The notes: generated from the sequence alone by a model not told the origin. A stretch of 64,000 nucleotides of DNA from Streptomyces daqingensis (GCF_014645895.1 NZ_BMMP01000017.1:51413-115412); one strand, 5' to 3'. Counted from the stretch's first letter, positions 46,775-55,924 are shown. Program-made: numbers and translations.

Positions 46775-48883
46775 GTGGGCGGCGCCGGAAACGACATCGC
46801 TGGCAGACATCGGCGATCGCGCCATCCGGCCGTGGGCACGGCCCTGTTGACGCTGCTGCTGACTCTTCTCGCGCTCGCCGCCGCGGTACCGCCGGCTTCG
46901 GCCGCACCCCGCGACGACGCCGGTGACGCTCCCGCCGACCGGGCCGTCTACCTGGCCGAACGGCTGCGTGAGAACCCGGTCTACATCTCCGACCAGGTGC
47001 CCCGCGTCGCCCCGCTCTCCTCCGCGCCGGACTTCCGCAAGCAGGCCGCCCGCACCGGCGTGCCCACCTACGTCGTGCTCCTGCCGGGCCAGACGGTCCT
47101 CTCGGACCGGCAGGAGCTCCTCGCGCAGCTGCACGACCGGCTCGGCCGCGACGGCCTGTACGTCCTGCTGGAGGACGGGTCCGCCGGCCTCAGGGCTGAG
47201 ACCTACGGTGTCGACGTCCCCGCCGAGCAGGCCGCACGGGCCACGCTGTACGAACTCACCTACGACGCCGGGCCCCTGCAGCAGCTCACCCGCTTCGTCG
47301 ACGTCCTGAAGGCCGGTGACCGCGAAGCCGCCCGGCGGGCCCGGGCCGCCGCCGAGGACGACAGCGGCAGCGAGCCCGAGCGCCTCCACCCGTCGAGGAC
47401 CGACCGGGAGGACCAGAGCTTCCTCGCGGGCATCCTGCTCACCGCCGTACCCCTCCTCGTCGCGTCCGCCGGACTGCTGCTGCGGCGGAGCCGTCTCGGG
47501 AGGTGGGTGCGGCTGCGGTTCACGCTGCCTGCCGCCGTTCTGGCCTTCTTCGTCCTCCTCGTCGGTCTGCCGATGCACTACGACGACACCCGGTCCTCGG
47601 ACGATCCGCCGCCTTCCGGCAGGGACCTGACCGCGCGTACCGAGCGGGTCGCCGCGGCGCTCCGCGAGGAGGCGCTGTACGAGGACCCCGAGTCCGCCCG
47701 GAGGCTGAGCCCGAAGCAGAAGCGCAGCCTGAGCAGGCGCATCGAGGATCTCCGCGTGCCTGTGCGCGTCGCCGTCGTCCCGCTCACCCTGAACGACGAA
47801 TCAGGCGGCGACGGCGACTACTTCGCCCGGCAGCTGCACCGCGCGACGGGGGAAGACGCCCTCTACGTCGTGGCCCAGCCCGACGCGATGCGCGTCCACG
47901 TCGTCAACTACGGCGCCAGGCTGGACGACGGGCGGCTCTACAGGTACACGGAAAAGATCCGTTACGGCAGCAGTACGGGAGACGACGACCGGCCCGACCT
48001 GTACGAGAAGCTGGGCGAACTCGTCGGCCACATCGCCGACGTGCCCTCAGGCCCGCCCGGAAAGCCGTACCTCGAACCCCTGCCTCCTGATGACCCCGTC
48101 GAGGAGGACCGCCTGCCGCCCCTGTACTCCGGCGGCGAACTCGGCGGCGGCCTGACCCTCGGCGCCATGGGCGCGGTGGTCCTCGTGGGCTGCGTCAGCG
48201 CGGGCTACGCCGTCTTCGGGAGCGTGCGCTCGCACAGGTCCGTGAGCCGGCAGACCCCGCGTACCGCTCTTTCCGGCCCGGGCGCCTCCGGAGCTCGGAA
48301 CGCCCCCGCCAAGCCCGGTGCGGGATGGCTGCGCAGAACGGCCCGCCGCGAACTCCACACGCTCAACGAGGAGTTCCGCGAGAAGTCCGGCGACGCCTCG
48401 CCGGTACACCGGGAGCGCACCTGGAAGTGCCTCGACGCGGCGACGCTCCTGCTCGACCAGGAAGGCGACGGCCGCGTCGACGCGGACGCCGACGCACCGA
48501 CCCTCGCGACCGCCCTCGTCGCGCTGCGTGCGGGGCAGGCCGCGCTCCGGGCCGGGCTCAGCAAGGCGCGGAAGGAAGAGGCGGCCCGGATCTGCTCGCT
48601 CAACCCCCTGCACGGCCCGGCGGCCGGGCGCAGCACCTTCTCGCGCGAGGGCCAGAGCGCGGCCCGCTCGCAGCCCGTGTGCGCGCGCTGCCGCACGTTC
48701 CTCTCCGGCCCGGGCGCGGGCGAGTCGGCCGTGAACAGCCGGCTGCTGCGCCTGCGGGCCCGTCGTGGCACGCCGTACGTCCCCTACGACCAGGTGCCGG
48801 GGCCGCTGTCCGGCACGGGAGCCTGCGACATCACCACGGACCACCTCGTCGACGACGTCCTGGAGTATCTCGGTGTCCACTGA
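46775..48883 (+). CDS. multi-pass membrane protein with two TPM-like modules and a Cys/His cytosolic motif
   Basis: 702 residues. Signal-like helix at about 20-43, an outer module (55-180), membrane helices at about 216-236 and 248-267, a second outer module (285-425), another helix at about 460-483, and a C-terminal part that is probably cytosolic. Both modules share the pattern LRExxxY, R-x-P, then VxxxP, resembling TPM domains, an inference. The C-terminal part carries C607-x5-H613-x22-C636-x2-C639, likely a zinc site. GTG 46775 has GGGGGG upstream. Its stop overlaps the paralogous next gene by 11 nt. Confidence 0.8.
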   Translation: MGGAGNDIAGRHRRSRHPAVGTALLTLLLTLLALAAAVPPASAAPRDDAGDAPADRAVYLAERLRENPVYISDQVPRVAPLSSAPDFRKQAARTGVPTYVVLLPGQTVLSDRQELLAQLHDRLGRDGLYVLLEDGSAGLRAETYGVDVPAEQAARATLYELTYDAGPLQQLTRFVDVLKAGDREAARRARAAAEDDSGSEPERLHPSRTDREDQSFLAGILLTAVPLLVASAGLLLRRSRLGRWVRLRFTLPAAVLAFFVLLVGLPMHYDDTRSSDDPPPSGRDLTARTERVAAALREEALYEDPESARRLSPKQKRSLSRRIEDLRVPVRVAVVPLTLNDESGGDGDYFARQLHRATGEDALYVVAQPDAMRVHVVNYGARLDDGRLYRYTEKIRYGSSTGDDDRPDLYEKLGELVGHIADVPSGPPGKPYLEPLPPDDPVEEDRLPPLYSGGELGGGLTLGAMGAVVLVGCVSAGYAVFGSVRSHRSVSRQTPRTALSGPGASGARNAPAKPGAGWLRRTARRELHTLNEEFREKSGDASPVHRERTWKCLDAATLLLDQEGDGRVDADADAPTLATALVALRAGQAALRAGLSKARKEEAARICSLNPLHGPAAGRSTFSREGQSAARSQPVCARCRTFLSGPGAGESAVNSRLLRLRARRGTPYVPYDQVPGPLSGTGACDITTDHLVDDVLEYLGVH

Positions 48884-50228
48884 GCACGCCCGTAAGCCGG
48901 CCCGCCGCGTGCTCGGCACGCTCGCGGCCCCCGCCCTCGTACTGGCCGCGCTCGTCGGTCCGGCGGCACCGGCGCACGCAGAGCCCGGCCCCGGCGCGAA
49001 GATCGCCGGCGCGCTCCGCGAGTCGCCCGTCTACGTCGATCCCGCCTACGCCGGGGCCGTGCCGCCCAGCCGGCAGCGCAGCCTGGAACGGCAGATCGAG
49101 CGCACCGGCCTGCCGCTGCACGTCGTCCTCGTCCCGCTGGTCGAGGGCGACGCGTTCGGCGGCGAGGCGGACCAGCTCGCCGAGGTGGTGCACGCCCGGA
49201 TGGGGCTCGACGCGGACGAGGAGTGGATCCTCATCACCACCAGCGAGCTGGGCAGCACCTGGCTGAAGGGCCACGAGTGGCCGGACGAGAAGCACCAGGC
49301 GCGGGATGCCGCGTCCGCGGTCGGCTTCCAGGACGAGATGGACGGCAAGGGGCTGCCCGCGCACGTCTCCCGCGCCATAGAGATCGTCGACGCGGGTGAC
49401 GGGCGGAAGCAGTACGAGGAGGCCACCGAGGACCTCGGCAAGGACTCGCCCGTGCCGGGGCAGGAGGGCTCCGGGCCGTCCACGGCGGTGACCGTCGCGG
49501 TCGTGTCGGCGGCCGTGCTCGCCATGGCCGCCGGAGCGTTCGTCCTGGTGCGGCGGCGCCGCGGGCCGGCGCCGATCAGTTCGCCCAGCCTGGTCCTCGC
49601 GGCGGCGCGTTCCTCGGACGAACGTGCGCTGCGCCGCCGTGCGCAGGAGCAACTCGTGGCGTTCGGCGAGGAGTTGAGCGGTTTCGAAGCCGGAGGAAGC
49701 CCGGGAGCCGACTCTGCGGAGGAGCTGCAGCACGCCCTGGACGCGTACGCCGCGGCGGGCACCGTGCTCGACTCCGCCCGGGGCCTGACGGATCTCGCGG
49801 GCGTGCTCGCCCTCGTGACGGAGGGGAAGGAGAGCCTCCGCGCGGTGCGGGAGCCCGCGGCACGGCCGCCCCGGAAGGCGCTCACCTTCCGCAAGCAGAG
49901 CAAGCAGCGCAGGCAGCAGCCCCGGCCGACCCTGCCGGTCTGCTTCTTCCACCCGCTGCACGGCCGCGCCGACCGGCGCATCCGCTGGCGTCCCCTCGGG
50001 CGCCGCGAGGTGCTGCGCATCGCCGCCTGCCGGGACTGCGCGAACGCCGTGCACGAGCACCGCGCCCCGGAGGTGCTCAAGGACCGTCACGGCGGACGCG
50101 AGGTGCCGTACTTCGAGGTCCCGGCCGACGAGAGCCTCTGGGCCGCCACGGGCTATGGATCACTCGGCGAGGAGACCCTGACCGAACGCGTCATCCGTGG
50201 CGACTTCTCGCGTCTGGCGGGCGGTTAG
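48873..50228 (+). CDS. membrane protein paralogous to the preceding gene
   Basis: 451 residues. N-terminal signal peptide or helix (about 12-36, ending AHA), one outer module (40-175: ALRESPVYVDP, RTGLPLHVVLVPL), a membrane helix at about 203-226, a basic stop-transfer (RRRRG) and a cytosolic region. This region has C357-x5-H363-x22-C386-x2-C389, with spacing identical to the upstream protein, including the PLHG around the histidine. Start GTG 48873 lies inside the upstream gene, overlapping by 11 nt. Function unknown; the two proteins likely form a complex. Confidence 0.8.
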   Translation: MSTEHARKPARRVLGTLAAPALVLAALVGPAAPAHAEPGPGAKIAGALRESPVYVDPAYAGAVPPSRQRSLERQIERTGLPLHVVLVPLVEGDAFGGEADQLAEVVHARMGLDADEEWILITTSELGSTWLKGHEWPDEKHQARDAASAVGFQDEMDGKGLPAHVSRAIEIVDAGDGRKQYEEATEDLGKDSPVPGQEGSGPSTAVTVAVVSAAVLAMAAGAFVLVRRRRGPAPISSPSLVLAAARSSDERALRRRAQEQLVAFGEELSGFEAGGSPGADSAEELQHALDAYAAAGTVLDSARGLTDLAGVLALVTEGKESLRAVREPAARPPRKALTFRKQSKQRRQQPRPTLPVCFFHPLHGRADRRIRWRPLGRREVLRIAACRDCANAVHEHRAPEVLKDRHGGREVPYFEVPADESLWAATGYGSLGEETLTERVIRGDFSRLAGG

Positions 50229-50258
50229 GACCCCGCGCCACCGCGCGCCCGCTTGCCG

Positions 50259-51473
50259 CTACGCCGTCTCGTCCCGCCCGCCGAGCGGATGCCCCAGCAG
50301 CACCGACGGCGCCCCGGCCACGCGGGTGAGGAAGACGGTGCACGACGCCGTCCCCCGCAGGCGCAGCTTCTTGCGCAGCTCGGCGGGGTCCACCGCCGAG
50401 CCACGCTTCTTGACGGCGACCACGCCCACGCCCCGCTCGCGCAGCACCGCCCGCAGCCGCTTCAGGTTGAACGGCAGCACGTCGGTGATCTCGTAGCCGG
50501 TGGCGTACGGCGTGCTGCGCGCCTCGTCGCCCGTCACGTACGCGATGGTCGGGTCGATGAGCCTGCCGTCCAGCTCCTCGGCGACCTCCGCGACGAGATG
50601 GGCGCGGATGACGGCTCCGTCGGGCTCGTACAGGTACCTGCCCACCGGGCCCGCGGGCGGGTCCGGCAGGCCGCGGGCGACGAGCGTGTGCGGGCCGGGC
50701 AGCAGGGTCGCCCGTACGGGTGATTCGGCTCCGGCGCCGGCGGCCTCCCCGAACCACAGCACCGCTTCCTTCACGTCCCCGGCGTCCGAGATCCACTCCG
50801 CCGCGGCGCCTGCGGGCACCGCCTCGTGCGGGATGCCCGGTGCCACCTTCAGCGCGGCGCGCGAGACGCGCCCGGCCACCTCCACCGCCCACGACAGCGG
50901 CGGCGAGTACGCCTCCGGGTCGAAGATGCGGCCGCGCCCGCCGCGGCGGGCCGGATCGGCGAACACGGCGTCCAGGCCCGAGACGTCGGCGTCGCCGACG
51001 TCCTGGCAGCGGACCTCGATGCGGTCGCCGAGTCCGAGCGCGGCGGCGTTGGCCCGCGCGACGTCACACGTGAGCGGGTCGCGGTCGACGGCGACCACCC
51101 GCGCCCCCGCGCGTGCGAAGGCGATCGCGTCGCCCCCGATCCCGCAGCACAGATCGGCCAGTTCGCGCCCGCCGGCGGCGTCCGCCCCGGCCAGGAACCT
51201 GCGGGCCCGGTAGCCGGCGACGCTCGACCGCGTCGACTGCTCCAGTCCGTCGGGGGTGAAGTACATGCGTGCGGCGTCCTCCGCGCCGAACTTCGCCACC
51301 GCCCGCTGCCGCAGCCGCGCCTGTGCGAGCGCGGCCGAGACGAGTTCCGGCGGGTGGCCGCGCCGCAGCCGGGTCGCGACGGCCAGTTCGTCCTCCGGCC
51401 GGTAGTCCTCCAACGACGCGAGCAGCGCCTGTCCTTCGTCGCCCTGCAGCGCGGCGAACGCCTCCCGATCCAC
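50259..51473 (-). CDS. class I SAM-dependent methyltransferase with THUMP-like C-terminus
   Basis: 404 residues. SAM motif ADLCCGIGGD at about 106-115, followed by VVAVDRDP (motif II), an FADPARRGGRGR catalytic-region motif and a C-terminal domain that resembles the THUMP-like region of RNA-modifying enzymes (ITDVLPFNLKRLR, AVKKRGSAVDP). Substrate unknown; RNA is plausible. The GTG start has GGGAGG upstream. Convergent with the membrane-protein pair (30 nt apart) and divergent from groES. Confidence 0.88.
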   Translation of the reverse strand: MDREAFAALQGDEGQALLASLEDYRPEDELAVATRLRRGHPPELVSAALAQARLRQRAVAKFGAEDAARMYFTPDGLEQSTRSSVAGYRARRFLAGADAAGGRELADLCCGIGGDAIAFARAGARVVAVDRDPLTCDVARANAAALGLGDRIEVRCQDVGDADVSGLDAVFADPARRGGRGRIFDPEAYSPPLSWAVEVAGRVSRAALKVAPGIPHEAVPAGAAAEWISDAGDVKEAVLWFGEAAGAGAESPVRATLLPGPHTLVARGLPDPPAGPVGRYLYEPDGAVIRAHLVAEVAEELDGRLIDPTIAYVTGDEARSTPYATGYEITDVLPFNLKRLRAVLRERGVGVVAVKKRGSAVDPAELRKKLRLRGTASCTVFLTRVAGAPSVLLGHPLGGRDETA

Positions 51474-51549
51474 CCGTTCATTCTCCCTCCCCGCCGCCCT
51501 TCCGCGGTCGGCGGGGAGGGCCTCGCCGCGCCACGCGGATCGCGGGCAC

Positions 51550-51576
51550 CTGGCACTCTGGTTGACGGAGTGCTAA
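51550..51576 (+). promoter_or_regulatory. CIRCE operator 1 (HrcA)
   Basis: CTGGCACTC-N9-GAGTGCTAA. The right half is a perfect CIRCE half-site; the left differs at two of nine positions. It overlaps the -35 region of the groES promoter. Confidence 0.9.
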
Positions 51577-51588
51577 CCGCGGCATAAT
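51562..51588 (+). promoter_or_regulatory. groES-groEL promoter
   Basis: TTGACG at 51562-51567 and CATAAT at 51583-51588 (15-nt spacer), or TAATGT at 51585-51590 (17 nt). It lies between and partly inside the two CIRCE elements. Confidence 0.6.
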
Positions 51589-51595
51589 GTCGGCG

Positions 51596-51622
51596 TTGGC
51601 ACTCTCCCTCGGTGAGTGCCAG
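51596..51622 (+). promoter_or_regulatory. CIRCE operator 2 (HrcA)
   Basis: TTGGCACTC-N9-GAGTGCCAG, downstream of the promoter and within the predicted 5-prime leader of groES. Confidence 0.9.
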
Positions 51623-51726
51623 CTATGAGCGACGGGAAGATCCGGCACCCGCGACGACGGATCGACCGACTCGCCACCCCAGACATAAGACCCCGTGATG
51701 AGATCTCCGAAGGGGGAGGTCGGATC

Positions 51727-52032
51727 GTGACGACCGCCAGCAAGGTTGCCATCAAGCCGCTTGAGGACCGCATTGTGGTCCAGCCGCTCGACGCTGAAGA
51801 GACCACGGCCTCGGGCCTGGTCATTCCGGACACCGCCAAGGAGAAGCCCCAGGAGGGCACGGTCCTGGCTGTCGGCCCGGGCCGCTTCGAGAATGGCGAC
51901 CGCCTGCCGCTCGACGTGAACGTCGGCGACATCGTGCTCTACAGCAAGTACGGCGGCACTGAGGTGAAGTACAGCGGCGAGGAGTACCTCGTCCTCTCGG
52001 CTCGCGACGTTCTCGCGATCGTCGAGAAGTAA
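51727..52032 (+). CDS. groES: co-chaperonin GroES
   Basis: 101 residues. Forms the heptameric lid of the GroEL cage. GTG 51727 (MTTASKVAIKPLEDRIVV) with GGGGGAGG 7-8 nt upstream; an in-frame start upstream lies in the CIRCE region. The mobile loop (EETTASGLVIPDTAKE) and roof loop are intact. Heat-inducible control by HrcA is expected from the two CIRCE sites. groEL follows after 108 nt. Confidence 0.98.
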   Translation: MTTASKVAIKPLEDRIVVQPLDAEETTASGLVIPDTAKEKPQEGTVLAVGPGRFENGDRLPLDVNVGDIVLYSKYGGTEVKYSGEEYLVLSARDVLAIVEK

Positions 52033-52140
52033 GTCACCGAAGCCGGAAGACACTTCTGATCCGCGCCCCGGTCCCTCCCGCATCACGAGATGTACCGGGG
52101 GTCCGGGGCGCGGTTCGTTCGAGAGGACTCAACAGCTCCC

Positions 52141-53766
52141 ATGGCGAAGATTCTTAAGTTCGACGAGGACGCCCGCCGCGCCCTCGAGCGGGGCGTGAAC
52201 GCACTCGCCGACACCGTGAAGGTCACCATCGGCCCCAAGGGCCGCAACGTCGTCATCGACAAGAAGTTCGGCGCCCCGACCATCACCAACGACGGCGTCA
52301 CCATCGCCCGTGAGGTCGAGGTCGAGGACGGCTACGAGAACCTCGGCGCGCAGCTGGTGAAGGAGGTGGCGACCAAGACCAACGACATCGCGGGTGACGG
52401 CACCACCACCGCCACCGTGCTCGCCCAGGCCCTGGTCCGCGAGGGCCTGCGCAACGTGGCCGCCGGCGCCTCCCCCGCCGCCCTGAAGAAGGGCATCGAC
52501 GCCGCGGTCAAGGCCGTCTCCGACGACCTGGTCGCCAACGCGCGCCCGATCGACTCCAAGGAGGACATCGCCTCCGTCGCGGCCCTGTCCGCCCAGGACA
52601 AGCAGGTCGGCGAGCTGATCGCCGAGGCGATGGACAAGGTCGGCAAGGACGGCGTCATCACCGTCGAGGAGTCCCAGACCTTCGGCCTGGAGCTCGACTT
52701 CACCGAGGGCATGGCCTTCGACAAGGGCTACCTCTCGCCGTACATGGTGAGCGACCAGGAGCGTATGGAGGCCGTCCTCGACGACCCGTACATCCTGATC
52801 CACCAGGGCAAGATCAGCTCCATCCAGGACCTGCTGCCGCTGCTGGAGAAGATCATGCAGGCCGGCAGCTCGAAGCCGCTGCTGATCATCGCCGAGGACG
52901 TCGAGGGCGAGGCGCTCTCCACCCTCGTCGTGAACAAGATCCGCGGCACCTTCAACGCCGTCGCCGTCAAGGCGCCCGGCTTCGGTGACCGCCGCAAGGC
53001 GATGCTCGGCGACATGGCGACCCTCACCGGCGCCACCGTGATCGCCGAGGAGGTCGGCCTCAAGCTCGACCAGGCCGGTCTCGACGTGCTCGGCTCGGCC
53101 CGCCGCGTCACCGTCACCAAGGACGACACGACGATCGTCGACGGTGCCGGCAAGAGCGAGGACGTCCAGGGCCGCGTCGCTCAGATCAAGAGCGAGATCG
53201 AGGCCACGGACTCGGACTGGGACCGCGAGAAGCTGCAGGAGCGTCTGGCCAAGCTGGCCGGCGGCGTCTGCGTCATCCGCGTCGGTGCCGCCACCGAGGT
53301 CGAGCTCAAGGAGAAGAAGCACCGTCTGGAGGACGCCATCTCCGCGACCCGCGCCGCGGTCGAGGAGGGCATCGTCGCAGGTGGTGGCGCCAGCCTCGTG
53401 CACTCCGCCAAGGTGCTGGAGGGCTCGCTCGGCAAGGCTGACGACGAGGCCACCGGTGTCGCCGTCGTGCGCCGCGCCGTCGTCGAGCCGCTGCGCTGGA
53501 TCGCGGAGAACGCGGGCCTCGAGGGTTACGTCATCACCTCGAAGGTCTCCGACCTCGACCGCAACCAGGGCTTCAACGCGGCGACCGGCGAGTACGGCGA
53601 CCTGATCAAGGCCGGCGTCATCGACCCGGTCAAGGTCACCCGCTCCGCGCTGGAGAACGCCGCCTCGATCGCCTCGCTGCTGCTGACCACGGAGACGCTG
53701 GTCATCGAGAAGCCGGCCGAGGAAGAGGAGTCCGCGGGCGGCCACGGCCACGGTCACGCGCACTGA
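52141..53766 (+). CDS. groEL: chaperonin GroEL, His-rich C-terminal type (GroEL1)
   Basis: 541 residues. ATP-driven protein-folding chamber. Nucleotide-binding DGTTTATVLA and the ending DPVKVTRSALENAASIASLLLTTE are canonical. The C-terminus is GGHGHGHAH, in contrast to the Gly/Met repeat of many chaperonins; this marks the GroEL1 of the actinobacterial groESL operon, where a second groEL is found elsewhere. ATG 52141 (MAKILKFDEDARRAL) is chosen over an upstream in-frame extension. A hairpin follows at 53801. Confidence 0.98.
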   Translation: MAKILKFDEDARRALERGVNALADTVKVTIGPKGRNVVIDKKFGAPTITNDGVTIAREVEVEDGYENLGAQLVKEVATKTNDIAGDGTTTATVLAQALVREGLRNVAAGASPAALKKGIDAAVKAVSDDLVANARPIDSKEDIASVAALSAQDKQVGELIAEAMDKVGKDGVITVEESQTFGLELDFTEGMAFDKGYLSPYMVSDQERMEAVLDDPYILIHQGKISSIQDLLPLLEKIMQAGSSKPLLIIAEDVEGEALSTLVVNKIRGTFNAVAVKAPGFGDRRKAMLGDMATLTGATVIAEEVGLKLDQAGLDVLGSARRVTVTKDDTTIVDGAGKSEDVQGRVAQIKSEIEATDSDWDREKLQERLAKLAGGVCVIRVGAATEVELKEKKHRLEDAISATRAAVEEGIVAGGGASLVHSAKVLEGSLGKADDEATGVAVVRRAVVEPLRWIAENAGLEGYVITSKVSDLDRNQGFNAATGEYGDLIKAGVIDPVKVTRSALENAASIASLLLTTETLVIEKPAEEEESAGGHGHGHAH

Positions 53767-53800
53767 CGTCCGTCCGCGCCCCGCTCCCTCAGGGAGCCGA

Positions 53801-53838
53801 GAGGCCCGGCACTCCGCGAGAGCGGGGCGCCGGGCCTC
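53801..53838 (+). terminator. groEL terminator, possibly bidirectional
   Basis: GAGGCCCGG/CCGGGCCTC outer arms with an inner CTCCGC/GCGGGG stem and a GAGA loop; about 16 bp with one mismatch. It lies between the converging groEL and SDR genes. Confidence 0.85.
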
Positions 53839-53889
53839 TTCGCGTGAGCCCGGGGCGGGCGCTGATGCCGCGCGCCCCGGGCGCTCTGC

Positions 53890-54663
53890 TCAGCGCGGTG
53901 CGTAGCGGCGGCCCGTGCTGGAGGAGGCGCGGGCGAGCACGCTGCGGGGCAGCAGGTTGGCCGCCCCCATCAGCGCCTTGTACCTGACGCCGGGGATGGA
54001 GAGGGTGCGGCCGCGGGCCAGATCCTTGACCGCCGCGCCGGCCACCTTGTCGGCGTCCAGCCACATCCACCCGGGGACGCTGCCGGCGTCCATGCCGGCC
54101 CGCTTGTGGAACTCCGTACGCACGAAGCCGGGGCACAGCGCCATCAGCCGCACGCCCGAACCGGCCAGGTCCTTCGCCACGCCCTGCGTGAACTGCACCA
54201 CCCACGCCTTGCTCGCCCCGTACGTCCCGCGCGGTACGAAGGCCGCGAGCGAGGCGACGTTCACCACGCCGCCCCGGCCCCTGTCGCGCATGCTCCCCGC
54301 AGCCGCCGAGGTCAGCCGCAGCACCGCCTCGCAGTGCACCTTCAGCATCGTCAGCTCGTCCTCGACGGGGACCTTCAGAAAGGTGTCCCTGTTGGCGAAC
54401 CCCGCGTTGTTGACGAGGAGATCGACGGGGCGGGCCTGGTCGGTGAGGCGCTCCTCGACGGTGGAGATGCCCTCCTCCGTCGAGAGGTCGGCGACCGTCA
54501 CCGACGCGTTCACGCCGTACCGGTCGTGCATCGCGGCGGCCTGCTCGCGCAGCCGTTCCTCGTCGCGCGCGACCAGCACGAGATCGTGGCCGTCGCGGGC
54601 GAGACGCCGGGCGAACGCGGCGCCGAGCCCGGCCGTCGCCCCAGTGATCAACGCAGTCGTCAT
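53890..54663 (-). CDS. short-chain dehydrogenase/reductase
   Basis: 257 residues, classical SDR of the kind acting on lipid or ketone substrates. Cofactor motif TGATAGLG at 7-14, NNAG at 85-88, and catalytic Ser138, Tyr148, Lys152 (YGASK). No substrate can be assigned. The ATG is preceded by a TACCGT box 12 nt upstream and no ribosome-binding site. It is probably transcribed separately from the MOSC gene 20 nt upstream. Confidence 0.92.
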   Translation of the reverse strand: MTTALITGATAGLGAAFARRLARDGHDLVLVARDEERLREQAAAMHDRYGVNASVTVADLSTEEGISTVEERLTDQARPVDLLVNNAGFANRDTFLKVPVEDELTMLKVHCEAVLRLTSAAAGSMRDRGRGGVVNVASLAAFVPRGTYGASKAWVVQFTQGVAKDLAGSGVRLMALCPGFVRTEFHKRAGMDAGSVPGWMWLDADKVAGAAVKDLARGRTLSIPGVRYKALMGAANLLPRSVLARASSSTGRRYAPR

Positions 54664-54669
54664 GCGGGC

Positions 54670-54675
54670 ACGGTA
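54670..54675 (-). promoter_or_regulatory. candidate -10 box (TACCGT), leaderless start
   Basis: TACCGT begins 12 nt before the SDR start codon on the minus strand, inside the 20-nt gap after the MOSC gene. A -35 would have to lie inside the MOSC coding region. Confidence 0.35.
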
Positions 54676-54683
54676 GCCCCCGC

Positions 54684-55343
54684 TCAGCGCGCCGTTCGCC
54701 GCAGGGCCGTCTCCCGGGCCTCGGGGTGGAGCGCGTCGCCGGCCGCCAGGAGCCGGGGCAGCAGCTCCGGCTCAAGGGTGAGCGCGCGGAAGAGGAACGC
54801 CACCGTCACCTCGTGGTCGGGTCGGTGCTCGATGCGGATCTCGTCGCCCGCGCCGATCCACCCGGGTTCGATCACGCGCAGGTACGCCCCCGGCGCGGCC
54901 CTCTCCGTGAAGCGCTTCACCCAGCCGCGCTCGCCGAGCCAGCTCGCGAACGTATGGCACGGGATGCGCGCCGCGTTCACCTCCACCACGACGTCGGGAC
55001 CGATGCGCCAGCGCTCGCCGATGAGGGCTCCGTTGACGTCGACGCCGCGCGTGGTGAGGTTCTCGCCGAAGAAGCCGTCGGTGAACTCGCGGCCCAGTTC
55101 GGCTCCCCACCCGTCCAGGTCTTCGCGTGCGAAGGCGTAGAGGGCCTGGTCGCTGCCGCCGTGGTGACGGTGGTCGCCGATGGTGTCCCCCGCGAGCGCG
55201 CTGCCTCCGACGCCCTTGGGACCCGGCGCGCTGACGTGGACCCGCCCGTCCACGGGGCGCTTGTCGATCCCGGTGACGCCTTCCGGAGCATCGGTGTACG
55301 GGACCGGGTACGGCTTTGCGACGTTGACCGACAGAAGCTCCAT
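54684..55343 (-). CDS. MOSC domain-containing protein (YiiM-like)
   Basis: 219 residues. The MOSC fold is found in molybdenum-cofactor sulfurases and in N-hydroxylated compound reductases. Conserved YiiM-type blocks: DHRHHGGSDQALYAF, FFGENLTTRGVDV, and the Cys-containing EVNAARIPCHTFASW with Cys129 as the expected Mo ligand region. The C-terminal half (LFRALTLEPELLPRLL) is typical. TAGCGT 13 nt before the ATG suggests a leaderless transcript. Confidence 0.9.
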   Translation of the reverse strand: MELLSVNVAKPYPVPYTDAPEGVTGIDKRPVDGRVHVSAPGPKGVGGSALAGDTIGDHRHHGGSDQALYAFAREDLDGWGAELGREFTDGFFGENLTTRGVDVNGALIGERWRIGPDVVVEVNAARIPCHTFASWLGERGWVKRFTERAAPGAYLRVIEPGWIGAGDEIRIEHRPDHEVTVAFLFRALTLEPELLPRLLAAGDALHPEARETALRRTAR

Positions 55344-55350
55344 GGCACTC

Positions 55351-55356
55351 ACGCTA
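55351..55356 (-). promoter_or_regulatory. candidate -10 box (TAGCGT), leaderless start
   Basis: TAGCGT begins 13 nt before the MOSC gene ATG on the minus strand. The 272-nt gap between this gene and whiD shows no other gene. Confidence 0.45.
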
Positions 55357-55615
55357 CGGGGCCGCCGGCACCGCGCACGAGAGGACCCGGGCCGACGGCC
55401 CGATTCGCACCGGGCTCGGCCCTCTGCTGCATTCGAGGGATCGCATGCGAAGGATGGAACGAGACGCCGGCGGGACGGCGGAAGCGGCGGCAGAGAGGGA
55501 GGCGGTCCGGGGGGAGCGGAGTGTGCGACGGGACGGCTGCGGAGCGCCTGTGGCGGCGGCGGTGTCGTACAGGGGTCCAGGTGCAAACGTTTCTTCTCGG
55601 GTCGGCCGCTGGACG

Positions 55616-55924
55616 TCAGCTCCTGTCGGGCACGGCTACGAGCCGGCTGCGGGCCCGGCCCATCAGCTCCTCGCGCTCGTCCTCGGTCAGCCCTCCCCAC
55701 ACGCCGTACGGCTCGCGCACCGCCAGGGCGTGAGCGGCGCACTCCGAACGGACGGGGCACCGCATGCAGACCTCCTTCGCGGAAGCCTCACGCGCGCTGC
55801 GGGCTGCACCCCGCTCTCCCTCCGGGTGGAAGAAGAGCGAACTGTCGACGCCGCGGCACGCGGCCAGGAGCTGCCAGTCCCACAGGTCGGCGTTGGGGCC
55901 GGGGAGGCGGGAGAAGTCTGCCAT
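55616..55924 (-). CDS. whiD: WhiB-family iron-sulfur regulator WhiD
   Basis: 102 residues. WhiD is a [4Fe-4S] protein needed for late spore maturation and is known to bind the principal sigma factor. The four cluster cysteines C23, C53, C56 and C62 are in the expected places; the GVWGG turn and a basic C-terminus follow. The N-terminus MADFSRLPGPNADLWDWQLLA is almost diagnostic of WhiD, the orthologue of mycobacterial WhiB3. GAGAGG lies about 6 nt upstream of the ATG. Adjacent and divergent bldM supports the call. Confidence 0.93.
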   Translation of the reverse strand: MADFSRLPGPNADLWDWQLLAACRGVDSSLFFHPEGERGAARSAREASAKEVCMRCPVRSECAAHALAVREPYGVWGGLTEDEREELMGRARSRLVAVPDRS

